Of a stretch of DNA of 64,000 nucleotides, positions 33,593 through 42,568 are shown in pieces (positions within the stretch are counted from its first letter, which is position 1; each line of letters starts with the position of its first letter). Source of the stretch: Cellulomonas sp. Root485 (GTDB lineage Bacteria; Actinomycetota; Actinomycetes; Actinomycetales; Cellulomonadaceae); contig NZ_LMFC01000003.1 of assembly GCF_001426705.1 (NCBI RefSeq), positions 393 through 64,392 on the forward strand, in the 5' to 3' direction. Made by a program: the position numbers and the translations under genes. The notes beneath the pieces are model-generated. The model was not told the origin of the DNA. It searched no databases and saw only the letters and a list, made by a program, of their open reading frames with translations.

Positions 33593-35053
33593 TCAGAACG
33601 CGCGGTGCGTCCACTCCCCCGCGACGAGGGTGCCCGCCACCGGCATCCCCCGCAGCGGTGCGGTCAGCGGGTCGGCGTCGAGCACGACGAGGTCGGCGGG
33701 CGCCCCGACCGCGACGGTCAGCCCGTGGCCGTCGACGGAGGACTCCAGCGCGACCCTGCGGTCGATCGCCTGCTCGGGGTGCCAGGCGGCGCGTCCGTCG
33801 CGGGACCGGCGGACCGCGGCGTCGACGGCGACCCACGGGTCGAGGGGCGCGACGGGTGCGTCGGACCCGAGCGCCAGCCGGACACCCGCGCGGTGGAGCG
33901 AGCCGAAGGCGAAGGCGCGGTCGGTGCGGCCGGACCAGTACCGGTCGGCGACGTCCCGGTCGTCCATGGCGTGCTCGGGCTGCACGCTGGCGACCACCCC
34001 GAGCGCCGCGAACCGCTCGACGTCGTCCCAGGACACCAGCTGGGCGTGCTCGATCGACCCGGCCGCACCGGACGCGGCGAAGGCGTCGAGGGCCAGGGCG
34101 TTCGCGGCGTCGCCGATCGCGTGGATCGCGCAGCGCAGGCCGTGGCGCGTGGCGTGGGCCATCAGCGGCGCGAGCCTCGACGGCGGCACCGCGAGGATGC
34201 CGCGGGCGTTCGGGCCGGTCAGCCCGGCGTACGGGTCGTGGCAGTAGGCGGTGCGGGTGTTCAGCGAGCCGTCCGTGATGACCTTGAGCGGCCCCTGCGT
34301 GACGAGCCCGGCGATGGTGTCGCCGGTGTGCAGGTCCTCGCGGACGACACGGTCGAGGAACTCCTCCCACACGCCCGCGCGCACGCGCAGCCGGGCGGGC
34401 CGGGTAGCGACGCGACGACGCCAGACGTGCACGTTGTCGGCGATCTCCAGGTCGACCACGCCGACGACCCCGCGTGCGGCGGCGGCGGCCGTGGCGTCGT
34501 CGACAAGGGCGTCGGCGACATCGTCGGGCACGTGGTCGACGGCGCCCTGCCGTGGGAGCCACTCCGACTCCCGGAGCAGGCCGGTGGGGTGCGCGCCGAC
34601 GCCGAGGAACCGCAGCCCGGCCGTCGATGCCCACGCGCAGTGCAGGTCACCGGAGACCAGGACGACGGGCAGGTCGCCGACGGCGGCGTCGAGCAGGGCA
34701 GCCGTCGGCTCGTCGGGCCAGAGCCCGTCGCGGAACCCGAACCCGACCAGCGCGGTGCCCGGCGGGGGCGGGGGCGCGGCGGTGACGAGCGTGACGGCGT
34801 GCGCGGCGGAGGTGGCCCCGGAGACGTCGAGCCGGCGACGGGCCAACGCCCACTGGGTCAGGTGCACGTGCGCGTCCCACAGGCCGGGCATGAGCCACCG
34901 GCCCTCGAGCGACGCCTGCGGGACGTCGGCGGCGAGCCCGGGTCCGACGGCGGCGACCCGACCGTCGCGCAGCAGGACGTCGACGGGTCCGTCACCGTCC
35001 ACCAGGCGAGCATCGCGCAGCAGGAGGTCGGAGGTGGTCGGTACGGTCCGCAT
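33593..35053 (-). CDS. Amidohydrolase (YtcJ-like)
   Basis: Metal-dependent hydrolase of the amidohydrolase superfamily, 486 residues; substrate unknown. Metal motif His-x-His is in [12 protein letters not shown]; later ligands are in [16 protein letters not shown] (His), [17 protein letters not shown] and [14 protein letters not shown] (Asp). A beta-sandwich of N- and C-terminal segments ([24 protein letters not shown]) completes the composite domain. The ATG at 35053 touches the GTG of the divergent nuclease gene with no base between; TACGGT six bases before it suggests a leaderless mRNA. Confidence 0.85.
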   Translation of the reverse strand: MRTVPTTSDLLLRDARLVDGDGPVDVLLRDGRVAAVGPGLAADVPQASLEGRWLMPGLWDAHVHLTQWALARRRLDVSGATSAAHAVTLVTAAPPPPPGTALVGFGFRDGLWPDEPTAALLDAAVGDLPVVLVSGDLHCAWASTAGLRFLGVGAHPTGLLRESEWLPRQGAVDHVPDDVADALVDDATAAAAARGVVGVVDLEIADNVHVWRRRVATRPARLRVRAGVWEEFLDRVVREDLHTGDTIAGLVTQGPLKVITDGSLNTRTAYCHDPYAGLTGPNARGILAVPPSRLAPLMAHATRHGLRCAIHAIGDAANALALDAFAASGAAGSIEHAQLVSWDDVERFAALGVVASVQPEHAMDDRDVADRYWSGRTDRAFAFGSLHRAGVRLALGSDAPVAPLDPWVAVDAAVRRSRDGRAAWHPEQAIDRRVALESSVDGHGLTVAVGAPADLVVLDADPLTAPLRGMPVAGTLVAGEWTHRAF

Positions 35054-35065
35054 GTGAGCACCGTA
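35042..35065. promoter_or_regulatory. Symmetric leaderless promoter pair
   Basis: TACGGT-N6-GTG on the plus strand (35042-35047, start 35054) and TACGGT-N6-ATG on the minus strand (35065-35060, start 35053). Both -10-like boxes are identical and at the spacing expected for a transcript starting at the start codon. No ribosome site lies at a usual distance from either start. Confidence 0.55.
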
Positions 35066-35845
35066 GAGGGATACGACCCGACGTTCCTCGGCCCCCTGGT
35101 GCCCCTCCCGGTTCCGGCGCAGACCGTCCGCGACCTGCCGTCGACGCACTTCACCGTCCTGCTCGACCCGGTGCGGCGGCTGGCGGCGGCGACCGCGGTG
35201 AACATCGACGGTGCGCAGCTGGTCAACCTGGAGCGGGGCGACGACTGGCACCTCGACCCACGCGTCCCCGCCGACGAGCAGGCCGGTCCGGAGCTGTACG
35301 CGCGCAACGACCTCGACCGCGGGCACCTCGTGCGCCGTCGCGACCCGGTCTGGGGTGACCTGGTGGTCGCCCGGAAGGCCAACTTCGACACGTTCGCGTA
35401 CCCGAACGCCGCCCCGCAGGCCTCGGCGTTCAACCAGGGCGAGCTGCTCTGGGTCGGCCTGGAGGACCACGTGCTCGAGTACGCCCGGGAGTACGGGCAC
35501 CGGCTCTCGGTGTTCACCGGGCCGGTCCTCGCCGACGACGACCCGGTCTACCGCGGAATCCAGATCCCGCGGAGGTTCTGGAAGGTCGCCGCGTGGGCGT
35601 CGGGCGCCGACCTGCGTGCCACGGCGTTCGTGCTGGACCAGACGCCCTTCGTCCGGACCCTGCAGGTGGAGGTGCCCGACCTCGCGCCGTTCCGGACGTT
35701 CCAGGTGCCCGTCGTGGACATCCAGGAGCTCACCGGGATCGCCCTCGGCCCCCTGGTCGACGCCGACGTCCTCGCTCCCGTCGGCGCACTGGCGGACCGC
35801 GAGCGCTGGGTGCCGCTGACCACGGTGGAGCAGGTCCGGCTCTAG
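35054..35845 (+). CDS. DNA/RNA non-specific endonuclease, without signal peptide
   Basis: 263-residue member of the beta-beta-alpha-metal, NUC1-type nucleases. The active-site motif is DRGHLVRRRDPVWG with the catalytic His, and the metal Asn is expected in ASAFNQGELLWVGLED. Unlike the secreted nucleases of this family, it has no signal peptide, and no inhibitor gene is adjacent. It starts with GTG right beside the amidohydrolase start. The C-terminal part PVVDIQELTGIALG is typical of the family. Its stop overlaps the ABC ATPase gene by four bases. Confidence 0.85.
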   Translation: MSTVEGYDPTFLGPLVPLPVPAQTVRDLPSTHFTVLLDPVRRLAAATAVNIDGAQLVNLERGDDWHLDPRVPADEQAGPELYARNDLDRGHLVRRRDPVWGDLVVARKANFDTFAYPNAAPQASAFNQGELLWVGLEDHVLEYAREYGHRLSVFTGPVLADDDPVYRGIQIPRRFWKVAAWASGADLRATAFVLDQTPFVRTLQVEVPDLAPFRTFQVPVVDIQELTGIALGPLVDADVLAPVGALADRERWVPLTTVEQVRL

Positions 35846-36660
35846 CGGGGGTGCCGCACGTGCGCGTCGCGGCGGGCCGGCACGACCATCGGCGTCCCGG
35901 TCTCCGGGTCCGGCACCACCCGGCACGCCAGCCCGAACACCTCCCGCACGAGCGGCTCGGTCACGACGTCGGCGGGGGCCCCCTCGGCGACGACAGCCCC
36001 GGCCTTCATCGCGATGAGGTGCGTGGCGTACCGGGCGGCCTGGTTCAGGTCGTGCAGGACCGCGACGAGCGTGCGGCCCTCCTCGTGCAGGCGGGCGCAC
36101 AGGTCCATGACCTCGAACTGGTGCGCGATGTCGAGGAACGTCGTCGGCTCGTCGAGCAGCAGCAGGTCGGTCTGCTGGGCGAGCGCCATGGCGAGCCACA
36201 CGCGCTGCCGCTGACCGCCGGACAGCTCGGCGACGTAGCGCTCGCGCAGGTCGGCGACCTCGGTGGCGTCCAGGGCGTCCGCGACGGCCCGCGCGTCGGC
36301 GGCGGACCACTGCCGCAGGAGCCCCTGGTGGGGGTACCGGCCGCGGGAGACGAGGTCCCCGACCGTGATGGACTCGGGCGCGATCGGGCTCTGGGGCAGG
36401 AGCGCGAGCCGTCGGGCCACCTGCCTGCTCTTCATCGCCGAGATCGGCGTGCCCTCGAGCAGCACCCGTCCTGCGCGCGGCGTGATGGTGCGACCGAGCG
36501 CCCGCAGGAGCGTCGACTTGCCGCAGCCGTTGGGGCCGATGATCACGGTGAACGACGCGCGCGGGATCTGCACGGACAGGTCCTGGGCGACGACGAGCTG
36601 GTCGTAGGCGAGGGTCAGGCCCTCGGCCTCCAGCGGTGAACCTTGTACGGGAGAGCTCAC
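35842..36660 (-). CDS. Iron-siderophore ABC transporter ATPase (FecE-like)
   Basis: Cytoplasmic ATPase driving ferric-siderophore import through the two permeases just upstream. Walker A GPNGCGKST, Q-loop LLPQSPIAPE, signature LSGGQRQRVWLAMALAQ, Walker B LLLLDEPTTFLD and the switch His in VLHDLNQAARYA are all intact. GTG 36660 overlaps the permease stop by four bases. Length 272. Final gene of the operon led by the solute-binding protein at 39767. Confidence 0.93.
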   Translation of the reverse strand: MSSPVQGSPLEAEGLTLAYDQLVVAQDLSVQIPRASFTVIIGPNGCGKSTLLRALGRTITPRAGRVLLEGTPISAMKSRQVARRLALLPQSPIAPESITVGDLVSRGRYPHQGLLRQWSAADARAVADALDATEVADLRERYVAELSGGQRQRVWLAMALAQQTDLLLLDEPTTFLDIAHQFEVMDLCARLHEEGRTLVAVLHDLNQAARYATHLIAMKAGAVVAEGAPADVVTEPLVREVFGLACRVVPDPETGTPMVVPARRDAHVRHPR

Positions 36661-37685
36661 GCGGGGCTCCTCCTCCACTCGCGGACCAGCAGGAACGCGA
36701 GGTACACGCCGCCGAGCGCGGCAGTGACCACCCCCACGGGGTAGACGACACCCGGCACGGCGTACTGGGCGATCAGGTCGGCGACGACGAGCACCGCGGC
36801 TCCGCAGCACGCGGCGGCGACCAGACCGGGTCCGGTCGACCTGGTGAGCCGGCGGGCGATCTGCGGGGCGGTCAGCGCGACGAACGCGATGGGCCCGCTC
36901 ACGGTGACGGCGGCCGCGGTGAGCAGCACGCCGACCACCACGGCCCACGTGCGCACCCGGTCCGCGTGGACGCCGACCGAGACGGCGACCTCGTCGCCCA
37001 TCTCGACCAGCTGCATCGGCCGGGTCAGCGCGAGCGCGACGGGCAGCAGCACCACGAGCGTCAGCACGATGAGCACCACGTCCGACCAGGCCCGCGCCGC
37101 GAGGCTGCCGTTGAGGTACGCGGCGACCACCTGCGCGTCCTGGCGGGTGGCGCGCGCAAGGGCCAGCTGCACGAACGCCATCGCCATCGCACCGACGGCG
37201 ATGCCGACGACGACCATCCGCAGCGGCGCCCGGAACCCGGCGCCCGAGCCGAGGTAGACCGCGCCGATCGCGATGCCGGCACCGATCAGCGCGCCGACGG
37301 GGACCGGTACGACGCCCGGCCACACGAGCCCGGCGGCCGCTGCTCCCGCGGCGGCGCCCGCGCCGAGGCCGATGACGTCGGGGCTGCCCAGCGGGTTGCG
37401 GGTGACGGACTGGAACATTGCGCCAGAGACCGCGAACGCGGCTCCGGCCGCCGCACCCACGAGCAGCCGCGGCAGCCGGCTGGTCCACAGCACCCACTCC
37501 TGCGCACGCGACCCGGTGCCGGCGACGACCCCGGGCAGCTCCGCCAGCGGGATGCCCAGCTGTCCGGCGGCCAGCGTGACGAGCATCGTGACCAGCATGA
37601 TCGCCAGCGCGACGACGCAGACCACGACCGGTCGGCGCCGCCAGCGCACGGCGACCGCGGGCCCGAGGGTCAGGACGGCAGTCAC
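36657..37685 (-). CDS. FecCD-type siderophore permease 2
   Basis: 342-residue permease with ten predicted membrane segments, one of the two making up the channel. TSRLPRLLVGAAAGAAFAVSG, RNPLGSPDVIGLGAG and TVSGPIAFVALTAPQIARRL are hallmarks of the BtuC/FecCD family. GTG 37685 overlaps the other permease's stop by four bases (GTGA) and gives the usual start; longer starts run into the first permease gene. Confidence 0.93.
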   Translation of the reverse strand: MTAVLTLGPAVAVRWRRRPVVVCVVALAIMLVTMLVTLAAGQLGIPLAELPGVVAGTGSRAQEWVLWTSRLPRLLVGAAAGAAFAVSGAMFQSVTRNPLGSPDVIGLGAGAAAGAAAAGLVWPGVVPVPVGALIGAGIAIGAVYLGSGAGFRAPLRMVVVGIAVGAMAMAFVQLALARATRQDAQVVAAYLNGSLAARAWSDVVLIVLTLVVLLPVALALTRPMQLVEMGDEVAVSVGVHADRVRTWAVVVGVLLTAAAVTVSGPIAFVALTAPQIARRLTRSTGPGLVAAACCGAAVLVVADLIAQYAVPGVVYPVGVVTAALGGVYLAFLLVREWRRSPA

Positions 37686-38716
37686 AGCCCCACCCGCCCA
37701 CGACGGACCGCCATGATCAGGAACGGCGCCCCGACGAACGCCGTCACGGCGCCCACCGGCAGCTCGCCGGGGCGTGCGACGACCCGACCGACGACGTCGG
37801 CGGCGAGCAGGAGGGCCGGGCCGAGCACGAGGCAGTACGGCAGCAGCCAGCGGTGGTCGGAACCGGTGAACGAGCGCACGACGTGCGGCACGGCCAGCCC
37901 GACGAACGCGATGGGGCCGACGGCGGCGACCGCCGCGGCGCACAGGAGGGTCGCGCCGGCGGCGCCGAGCAGCCGGGTCCGACCGGCCCGCAGGCCGAGC
38001 GAGGTCGCGGCCTCGTCGCCGAGCGCCAGCGCGTTGAGCGGCCGGGCGAGCAGCAGGCACAGGACCAGCCCCACGACGACGAACGGCAGGACGGCACCGA
38101 CCGTGGACGGCGGCCGTCCGGCCAGGGACCCGACCACCCAGGAGCGGTAGGTGTCGAACACGGTCGGGTTGGCCAGGGTGATGGCCTCGACGAGCGCGAT
38201 CAGCACCGCGGAGACGGCCGCGCCGGCCAGGACGAGCCGCACGGGAGTCGCCCGGCGGCCTCCCGACCCGATCAGGTACACCGCGGCAGCGGCGAACAGC
38301 GCACCGGGCACGGCGGCCCAGACGGTCCGGCCGGCGACCCCGCCGAGCACCGCGGCGGTGACCACGAGCGACGCCGACGCCCCGGCGTTCACGCCGAGCA
38401 GCCCCGGGTCGCCCAGCGGGTTGCGGGTGAGGCCCTGGATCACGACGCCCGCCACGGCGAGCGCGGCACCGACGAGCAGGCCGAGCTGCGTGCGGGGCAC
38501 CCGGGACGCGACCACGGTGGACGCGTACGAGCCGTCCGGGTTCCGCCACGCCGACCACACGTCGCCCAGCGGCAGCGGCTTGGCGCCGACGGCGATGCTC
38601 AGTCCCACGACGAGCACGAGCAGCAGGAGCGCGGCGACCAGCCCGAGCCCGAGCACGAGCGCGCGAGAGCCCCGCACGCGGGGGGCGTGCGGGGCTCGTG
38701 CGACGGCGGTGCTCAT
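37682..38716 (-). CDS. FecCD-type siderophore permease 1
   Basis: 344-residue FecCD permease with family marks SRVPRTQLGLLVGAALAVAGV, LTRNPLGDPGLLGVNAGAS and VGPIAFVGLAVPHVVRSFTG. It comes just after the solute-binding lipoprotein gene (gap 19 bp) and before the second permease (4-bp overlap). Confidence 0.93.
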   Translation of the reverse strand: MSTAVARAPHAPRVRGSRALVLGLGLVAALLLLVLVVGLSIAVGAKPLPLGDVWSAWRNPDGSYASTVVASRVPRTQLGLLVGAALAVAGVVIQGLTRNPLGDPGLLGVNAGASASLVVTAAVLGGVAGRTVWAAVPGALFAAAAVYLIGSGGRRATPVRLVLAGAAVSAVLIALVEAITLANPTVFDTYRSWVVGSLAGRPPSTVGAVLPFVVVGLVLCLLLARPLNALALGDEAATSLGLRAGRTRLLGAAGATLLCAAAVAAVGPIAFVGLAVPHVVRSFTGSDHRWLLPYCLVLGPALLLAADVVGRVVARPGELPVGAVTAFVGAPFLIMAVRRGRVGL

Positions 38717-38735
38717 GGCGCCGGGAGGAGGACGG

Positions 38736-39767
38736 TCAGCCCTGGACCTGCTCCGCGCCGGCGGTGATGAGCGGGACGTACTCGTCGATCGCCCACGGCA
38801 CGCTCAGGGGAGTGGCCACCGAGACGGCCATGCCGAGCTGCGGGTCGAGCATCGGGACGTAGGCGCCGGCCGCGAAGGCGGGGATCTGCGCCCAGAGCGG
38901 CTGGGCCTCGGTCGCGGCCTGCTCGTCGGCGCTGTTGAACCAGGTGAAGAGGAGGTCGGCGTCGTTGAGCTGGTCGGCGTTCTCGAGGCCGAGGGTGCTG
39001 ACGAACGTCCCGGGCGAGGCCGACAGCGTCGAGACGGAGGGGGCGAGCTCGAGGCCGAGACCGGTCAGCAGCTCGACGCGCGGGTCACCGGGAAGGTAGA
39101 CCGACAGGGCACCCGGCTGGTCTCCGCCGTAGACGTACGCGAACGTCACGCCGGACAGGTCGGGGTTCTCCTCGGCGGCGGTGTCGATGGCGGCCTGACG
39201 CTCCACGAGCAGCGGCTCCGCCTTCTCCGGGACACCCAGCGCCTCGGCGGCGATGGTCACCTGGTCCTCGAGCGAGGTCTGCCACGGCTCCCCCGGGTAG
39301 GCGACCACCGGGACGAACGCGGAGAGCTGGTCGAACACGTCCTGCTCGAGCCCCGACTGCGGCGCGAGCACGAGGTCGGGCTCCAGCGCGATGATCGCGT
39401 CGACGTCCAGCTCGGGGTACATCGCGATGGTCTCGGGCAGCTCGGCGCCCTCGTCCTCGACCGCGTCGCGGAACCACGGCTGGTACCCGTCGGCGTCGCC
39501 GCCCCAGGTGTCCTCCTCGATCCCGACCGGGACGGTGCCCAGCGAGAAGGCGATGTCCGCGGCGCCCCAGCCGAGGGTCACGACGCGCTCGGGCTTCTCC
39601 TCGATCTCCGCCGTGCCGAGGGTCGAGTCGATCGACACGGGGAAGATGCCGTCGGAGGTCGGCGACGAGCTCGCCGTGGGCTCGTCGGCCGTACCGGCGC
39701 AGGCAGCGAGGGTGAGGGCGACGGCGGCGGCGGCGGCCACTGCTGCCGCGCGACGAGCGATGCGCAC
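38736..39767 (-). CDS. Iron-siderophore-binding lipoprotein
   Basis: Surface receptor of the siderophore importer, 343 residues. The lipoprotein signal (residues about 1-24) ends in the lipobox LAAC, then an acidic Ser/Thr spacer, and the helical-backbone binding fold of FhuD/FepB type (PERVVTLGWGAADIAFSL, DVDAIIALEPDLVLAPQSGL, FVPVVAYPGEPW). GTG 39767 follows GGGAG; the longer ATG start would place 19 more residues before the signal. A DtxR-type box at 39817 lies upstream, so iron starvation should switch the whole operon on. Confidence 0.92.
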   Translation of the reverse strand: MRIARRAAAVAAAAAVALTLAACAGTADEPTASSSPTSDGIFPVSIDSTLGTAEIEEKPERVVTLGWGAADIAFSLGTVPVGIEEDTWGGDADGYQPWFRDAVEDEGAELPETIAMYPELDVDAIIALEPDLVLAPQSGLEQDVFDQLSAFVPVVAYPGEPWQTSLEDQVTIAAEALGVPEKAEPLLVERQAAIDTAAEENPDLSGVTFAYVYGGDQPGALSVYLPGDPRVELLTGLGLELAPSVSTLSASPGTFVSTLGLENADQLNDADLLFTWFNSADEQAATEAQPLWAQIPAFAAGAYVPMLDPQLGMAVSVATPLSVPWAIDEYVPLITAGAEQVQG

Positions 39768-39816
39768 GGGGTGCTCCCATTCGTTGGGGACGGCCACCTC
39801 GGCGGGCGACGTCGAA

Positions 39817-39835
39817 TGAGGCAAGCCTAACCTCT
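39817..39835. promoter_or_regulatory. DtxR/IdeR-type iron box
   Basis: On the minus strand AGAGGTTAGGCTTGCCTCA matches the 19-bp iron-box consensus (TTAGGTTAGGCTAACCTAA) at most positions. It stands about 50 bp upstream of the siderophore lipoprotein start, where a DtxR repressor would block transcription when iron is plentiful. Confidence 0.8.
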
Positions 39836-39873
39836 GTTGCGCGCCGTCCCCGGGCTCCGGGGTGAGCGAAACA

Positions 39874-40758
39874 TCACACCGACAGCGACGTCCCCGTCAG
39901 CCGCTCGTACGCCTCGAGGTACCGGTCCCGGGTGCGCTCGACCACGTCGGCGGGGACGCGCGGCGGCGGGGAGTCGGAGGCACGGTCCCACCCGGACGCC
40001 GGCGACGTGAGCCAGTCCCGGACGAACTGCTTGTCGAAGCTGGCCTGCGCACGACCGGGCTGCCACAGGTCCGCCGGCCAGAACCGCGAGGAGTCGGGGG
40101 TCAGCACCTCGTCGCCGAGGGTGATCGCCCCGGTCGTCGGGTCGGTGCCGAACTCGAGCTTGGTGTCGGCCAGGATCACGCCCCGCTCGCGCGCGATGGC
40201 CTCGGCCCGGGCGTACACCGCCAGGGTCAGGTCCCGCAGCGACGCCGCCGTCTCGGCGCCGACCGTCCCGACGACGGTCTCGAACGGCACGTTCTCGTCG
40301 TGCTCCCCCAGCTCGGCCTTGGTGGCCGGCGTGAAGATCGGCTCCGGCAGCCGCGAGCCGTCCACCAGGCCGGCGGGCAGCGCGATACCGGTCACGGAGC
40401 CGGACACCCGGTACTCCGCGAGCCCCGACCCGGTGAGGTAGCCCCGCGCGACGCACTCGACGGGGAACATGTCGAGGCGACGGCAGACCATCGCGCGGCC
40501 GGCGACCTCCGCCGGGACGTCCGTCGACACCACGTGGTTGGGCACCAGGTCCGCCAGCTGCTCGAACCACCACAGGCTCAGCTGCGTCAGGACGACGCCC
40601 TTGCCGGGGATGCCCGGGGCGAGCACGTGGTCGAACGCGGAGACCCGGTCGCTGGCGACGACGAGGACGACGTCCCCCTGCGACGCGTCGGTCGGCACGT
40701 ACAGGTCACGGACCTTGCCGGAGTAGGTGTGGGTCCAGCCGGGGATCTGCGCAGTCAC
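39874..40758 (-). CDS. purC: Phosphoribosylaminoimidazole-succinocarboxamide synthase
   Basis: SAICAR synthetase joins CAIR and aspartate with ATP in purine synthesis. Typical starts YSGKVRDLYVP, VASDRVSAFDHVLAPGIPGKG, CVARGYLTGSGL and DTKLEFGTDPTTGA are all seen. 294 residues, a normal length. Gap of 18 bp to the preceding unknown gene, which itself follows purD, so these three form an operon in the order purD, unknown, purC. Confidence 0.95.
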   Translation of the reverse strand: MTAQIPGWTHTYSGKVRDLYVPTDASQGDVVLVVASDRVSAFDHVLAPGIPGKGVVLTQLSLWWFEQLADLVPNHVVSTDVPAEVAGRAMVCRRLDMFPVECVARGYLTGSGLAEYRVSGSVTGIALPAGLVDGSRLPEPIFTPATKAELGEHDENVPFETVVGTVGAETAASLRDLTLAVYARAEAIARERGVILADTKLEFGTDPTTGAITLGDEVLTPDSSRFWPADLWQPGRAQASFDKQFVRDWLTSPASGWDRASDSPPPRVPADVVERTRDRYLEAYERLTGTSLSV

Positions 40759-40776
40759 GGGAGCCAGTGTGCCGGA

Positions 40777-41184
40777 TCAGACGAGGTCGTCCCCGCCCTC
40801 CAGGCCCTCGGGGATGGGCAGTCCCACCAGCCGGACCAGCCGCTCCACGGTCTCCTCGACGAACGTGTCCTCGGGCTCGTCCACGTGCGCCTCGGCCAGC
40901 AGGCGCCGCACGTGCTTGGCCTCGACGTCCACCGCGCCGACCAGCAGCGCCCACTCCGCGAAGGCCTCCGCCTCGGCGTCCAGGTCGACCGGGTCGCTCT
41001 CCGCGGGATCGTCGAAGTAGTCCCGCGGCTGGAAGCCCAGGTAGAACCGGCCGAGCCCGTCCGGCGCCGGGCGGTAGTCAAGGGTCGCGATGTCGCCGTC
41101 CTGCACCTCGATGCTCAGGCTCGGGGTCGCAGCCGCGTCCCCGCCCCAGGCGCCGTCGCCGTACACGAACGTGGTGGTAGCCAT
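40777..41184 (-). CDS. Acidic hypothetical protein between purD and purC
   Basis: 135-residue soluble, strongly acidic protein of no family I recognise. The N terminus is beta-rich (TTTFVYGDGAWGGDAA, LSIEVQDGDIATLDYRP), the middle is FYLGFQPRDYFDD, and the C-terminal half looks helical with many Glu/Asp. No signal or membrane segment. It sits tightly between purD and purC (gaps 24 and 18 bp), so it is almost certainly co-transcribed. A role linked to purine synthesis, or none, are both possible. Before its ATG stands CATCAT six bases upstream and no clear ribosome site. Confidence 0.75.
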   Translation of the reverse strand: MATTTFVYGDGAWGGDAAATPSLSIEVQDGDIATLDYRPAPDGLGRFYLGFQPRDYFDDPAESDPVDLDAEAEAFAEWALLVGAVDVEAKHVRRLLAEAHVDEPEDTFVEETVERLVRLVGLPIPEGLEGGDDLV

Positions 41185-41208
41185 CCCGCGATGATGCCGT
41201 ACGACCTG

Positions 41209-42513
41209 TCAGACGAGCGGGACGTCCGCGACCGCCGCGGCGATGTCCGAGCGGTGGTGCGAGAACGGCAGGTCGATCTGGTCGACGCCCGCGTAGGCGG
41301 CCGCGCGGGCGGCGTGCAGGTCGGGACCGACCCCGACGACGGACAGGACGCGACCGCCGGCGGAGACGAGATGGGCGCCGTCGATCGCGTCGTCGTCGTC
41401 GCCGGCCGCGTTGAGCTGCAGGGCCGTCCCCGCGTGCAGGACGTGCACGCCGGGGAGCGCCTCGGCGTCCTCGGTCCCGGTGATCGGGTCGCCGGACCGG
41501 ACGGCTCCGGGGTACCCGCCCGAGGCGATGACGACGGTGACCGCCGCGTCGTCGCGCCACAGCAGCGGGGGCAGGGTGCCGAGCGTCCCCGTCGCCGACG
41601 CGAGCAGCACCGCGGCCAGAGGCGTCTCCAGCCGGGCCAGCACGACCTGTGTCTCCGGGTCCCCGAAGCGGGCGTTGAACTCGACGACCTTCAGGCCGGA
41701 CGACGTGAGGGCGAGCCCGACGTAGAGGACGCCGGAGAAGGGGGTGCCGCGGCGAGCCATCTCGGCGATCGTCGGGCGCGCGACGCGCTCGACCACCTCG
41801 TCGACCAGGTCCGCGGGCGCCCACGGGAGGGGCGAGTACGCCCCCATGCCACCGGTGTTCGGCCCCTCGTCGCCGTCGTGCGCGCGCTTGAAGTCCTGCG
41901 CGGGGACCAGCGGCACCACGTCGATGCCGTCGGACAGGACGAACAGCGAGATCTCGGGACCGTCGAGGTAGTCCTCGATGACGATGCGGCCGTCGGGCTT
42001 GGCCAGGCACGCCTGCGCGTGAGCCAGCGCCTCGGCGCGGTCGTGGGTGACGACGACTCCCTTGCCGGCGGCGAGCCCGTCGTCCTTGACCACGTACGGG
42101 GCGCCGAACGCGTCGAGACCGGCGGCGGCCTCCTCGATCGTCGTCGCCACCCGCGGCTCGGCCGTGGGCACGCCCGCGGCGGCCATGACCTCCTTGGCGA
42201 AGGCCTTGGAGCCCTCCAGCCGGGCACCCGCGGCGGACGGGCCGAAGACCGGGATCCCGACGGCCCGGACCGCGTCGGCGACACCGGCGACCAGGGGCGC
42301 CTCCGGTCCGACGACGACGAGGTCCGCCGCCAGCGAGGTGGCGAGCGCTGCGACGGCGGACCCGTCGAGCTGGTCGACGGCGTGCAGCGTGGCGAGGGCC
42401 CCGATGCCGGGGTTGCCCGGAGCGGCGTGCAACGCGGTGACCGCCGGGTCGAGGGACAGCGCGCGCACCAGCGCGTGCTCACGGGCACCGGTGCCGACGA
42501 CGAGGATCTTCAC
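41209..42513 (-). CDS. purD: Phosphoribosylamine-glycine ligase
   Basis: GAR synthetase, second step of purine synthesis: phosphoribosylamine plus glycine plus ATP gives GAR. ATP-grasp enzyme of 434 residues with [14 protein letters not shown] at the start, [18 protein letters not shown] and the signature [26 protein letters not shown] near the end. The GTG at 42513 gives the standard [12 protein letters not shown] beginning; the ATG eight codons upstream would add MRPVGSRP. Gap of 55 bp to the PEP carboxykinase gene. Confidence 0.95.
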   Translation of the reverse strand: MKILVVGTGAREHALVRALSLDPAVTALHAAPGNPGIGALATLHAVDQLDGSAVAALATSLAADLVVVGPEAPLVAGVADAVRAVGIPVFGPSAAGARLEGSKAFAKEVMAAAGVPTAEPRVATTIEEAAAGLDAFGAPYVVKDDGLAAGKGVVVTHDRAEALAHAQACLAKPDGRIVIEDYLDGPEISLFVLSDGIDVVPLVPAQDFKRAHDGDEGPNTGGMGAYSPLPWAPADLVDEVVERVARPTIAEMARRGTPFSGVLYVGLALTSSGLKVVEFNARFGDPETQVVLARLETPLAAVLLASATGTLGTLPPLLWRDDAAVTVVIASGGYPGAVRSGDPITGTEDAEALPGVHVLHAGTALQLNAAGDDDDAIDGAHLVSAGGRVLSVVGVGPDLHAARAAAYAGVDQIDLPFSHHRSDIAAAVADVPLV

Positions 42514-42568
42514 GGGCCGGGAGCCTACCGGCCGCACCTCGACGGCGCGCCCGGCGACCGGTGCGGGC

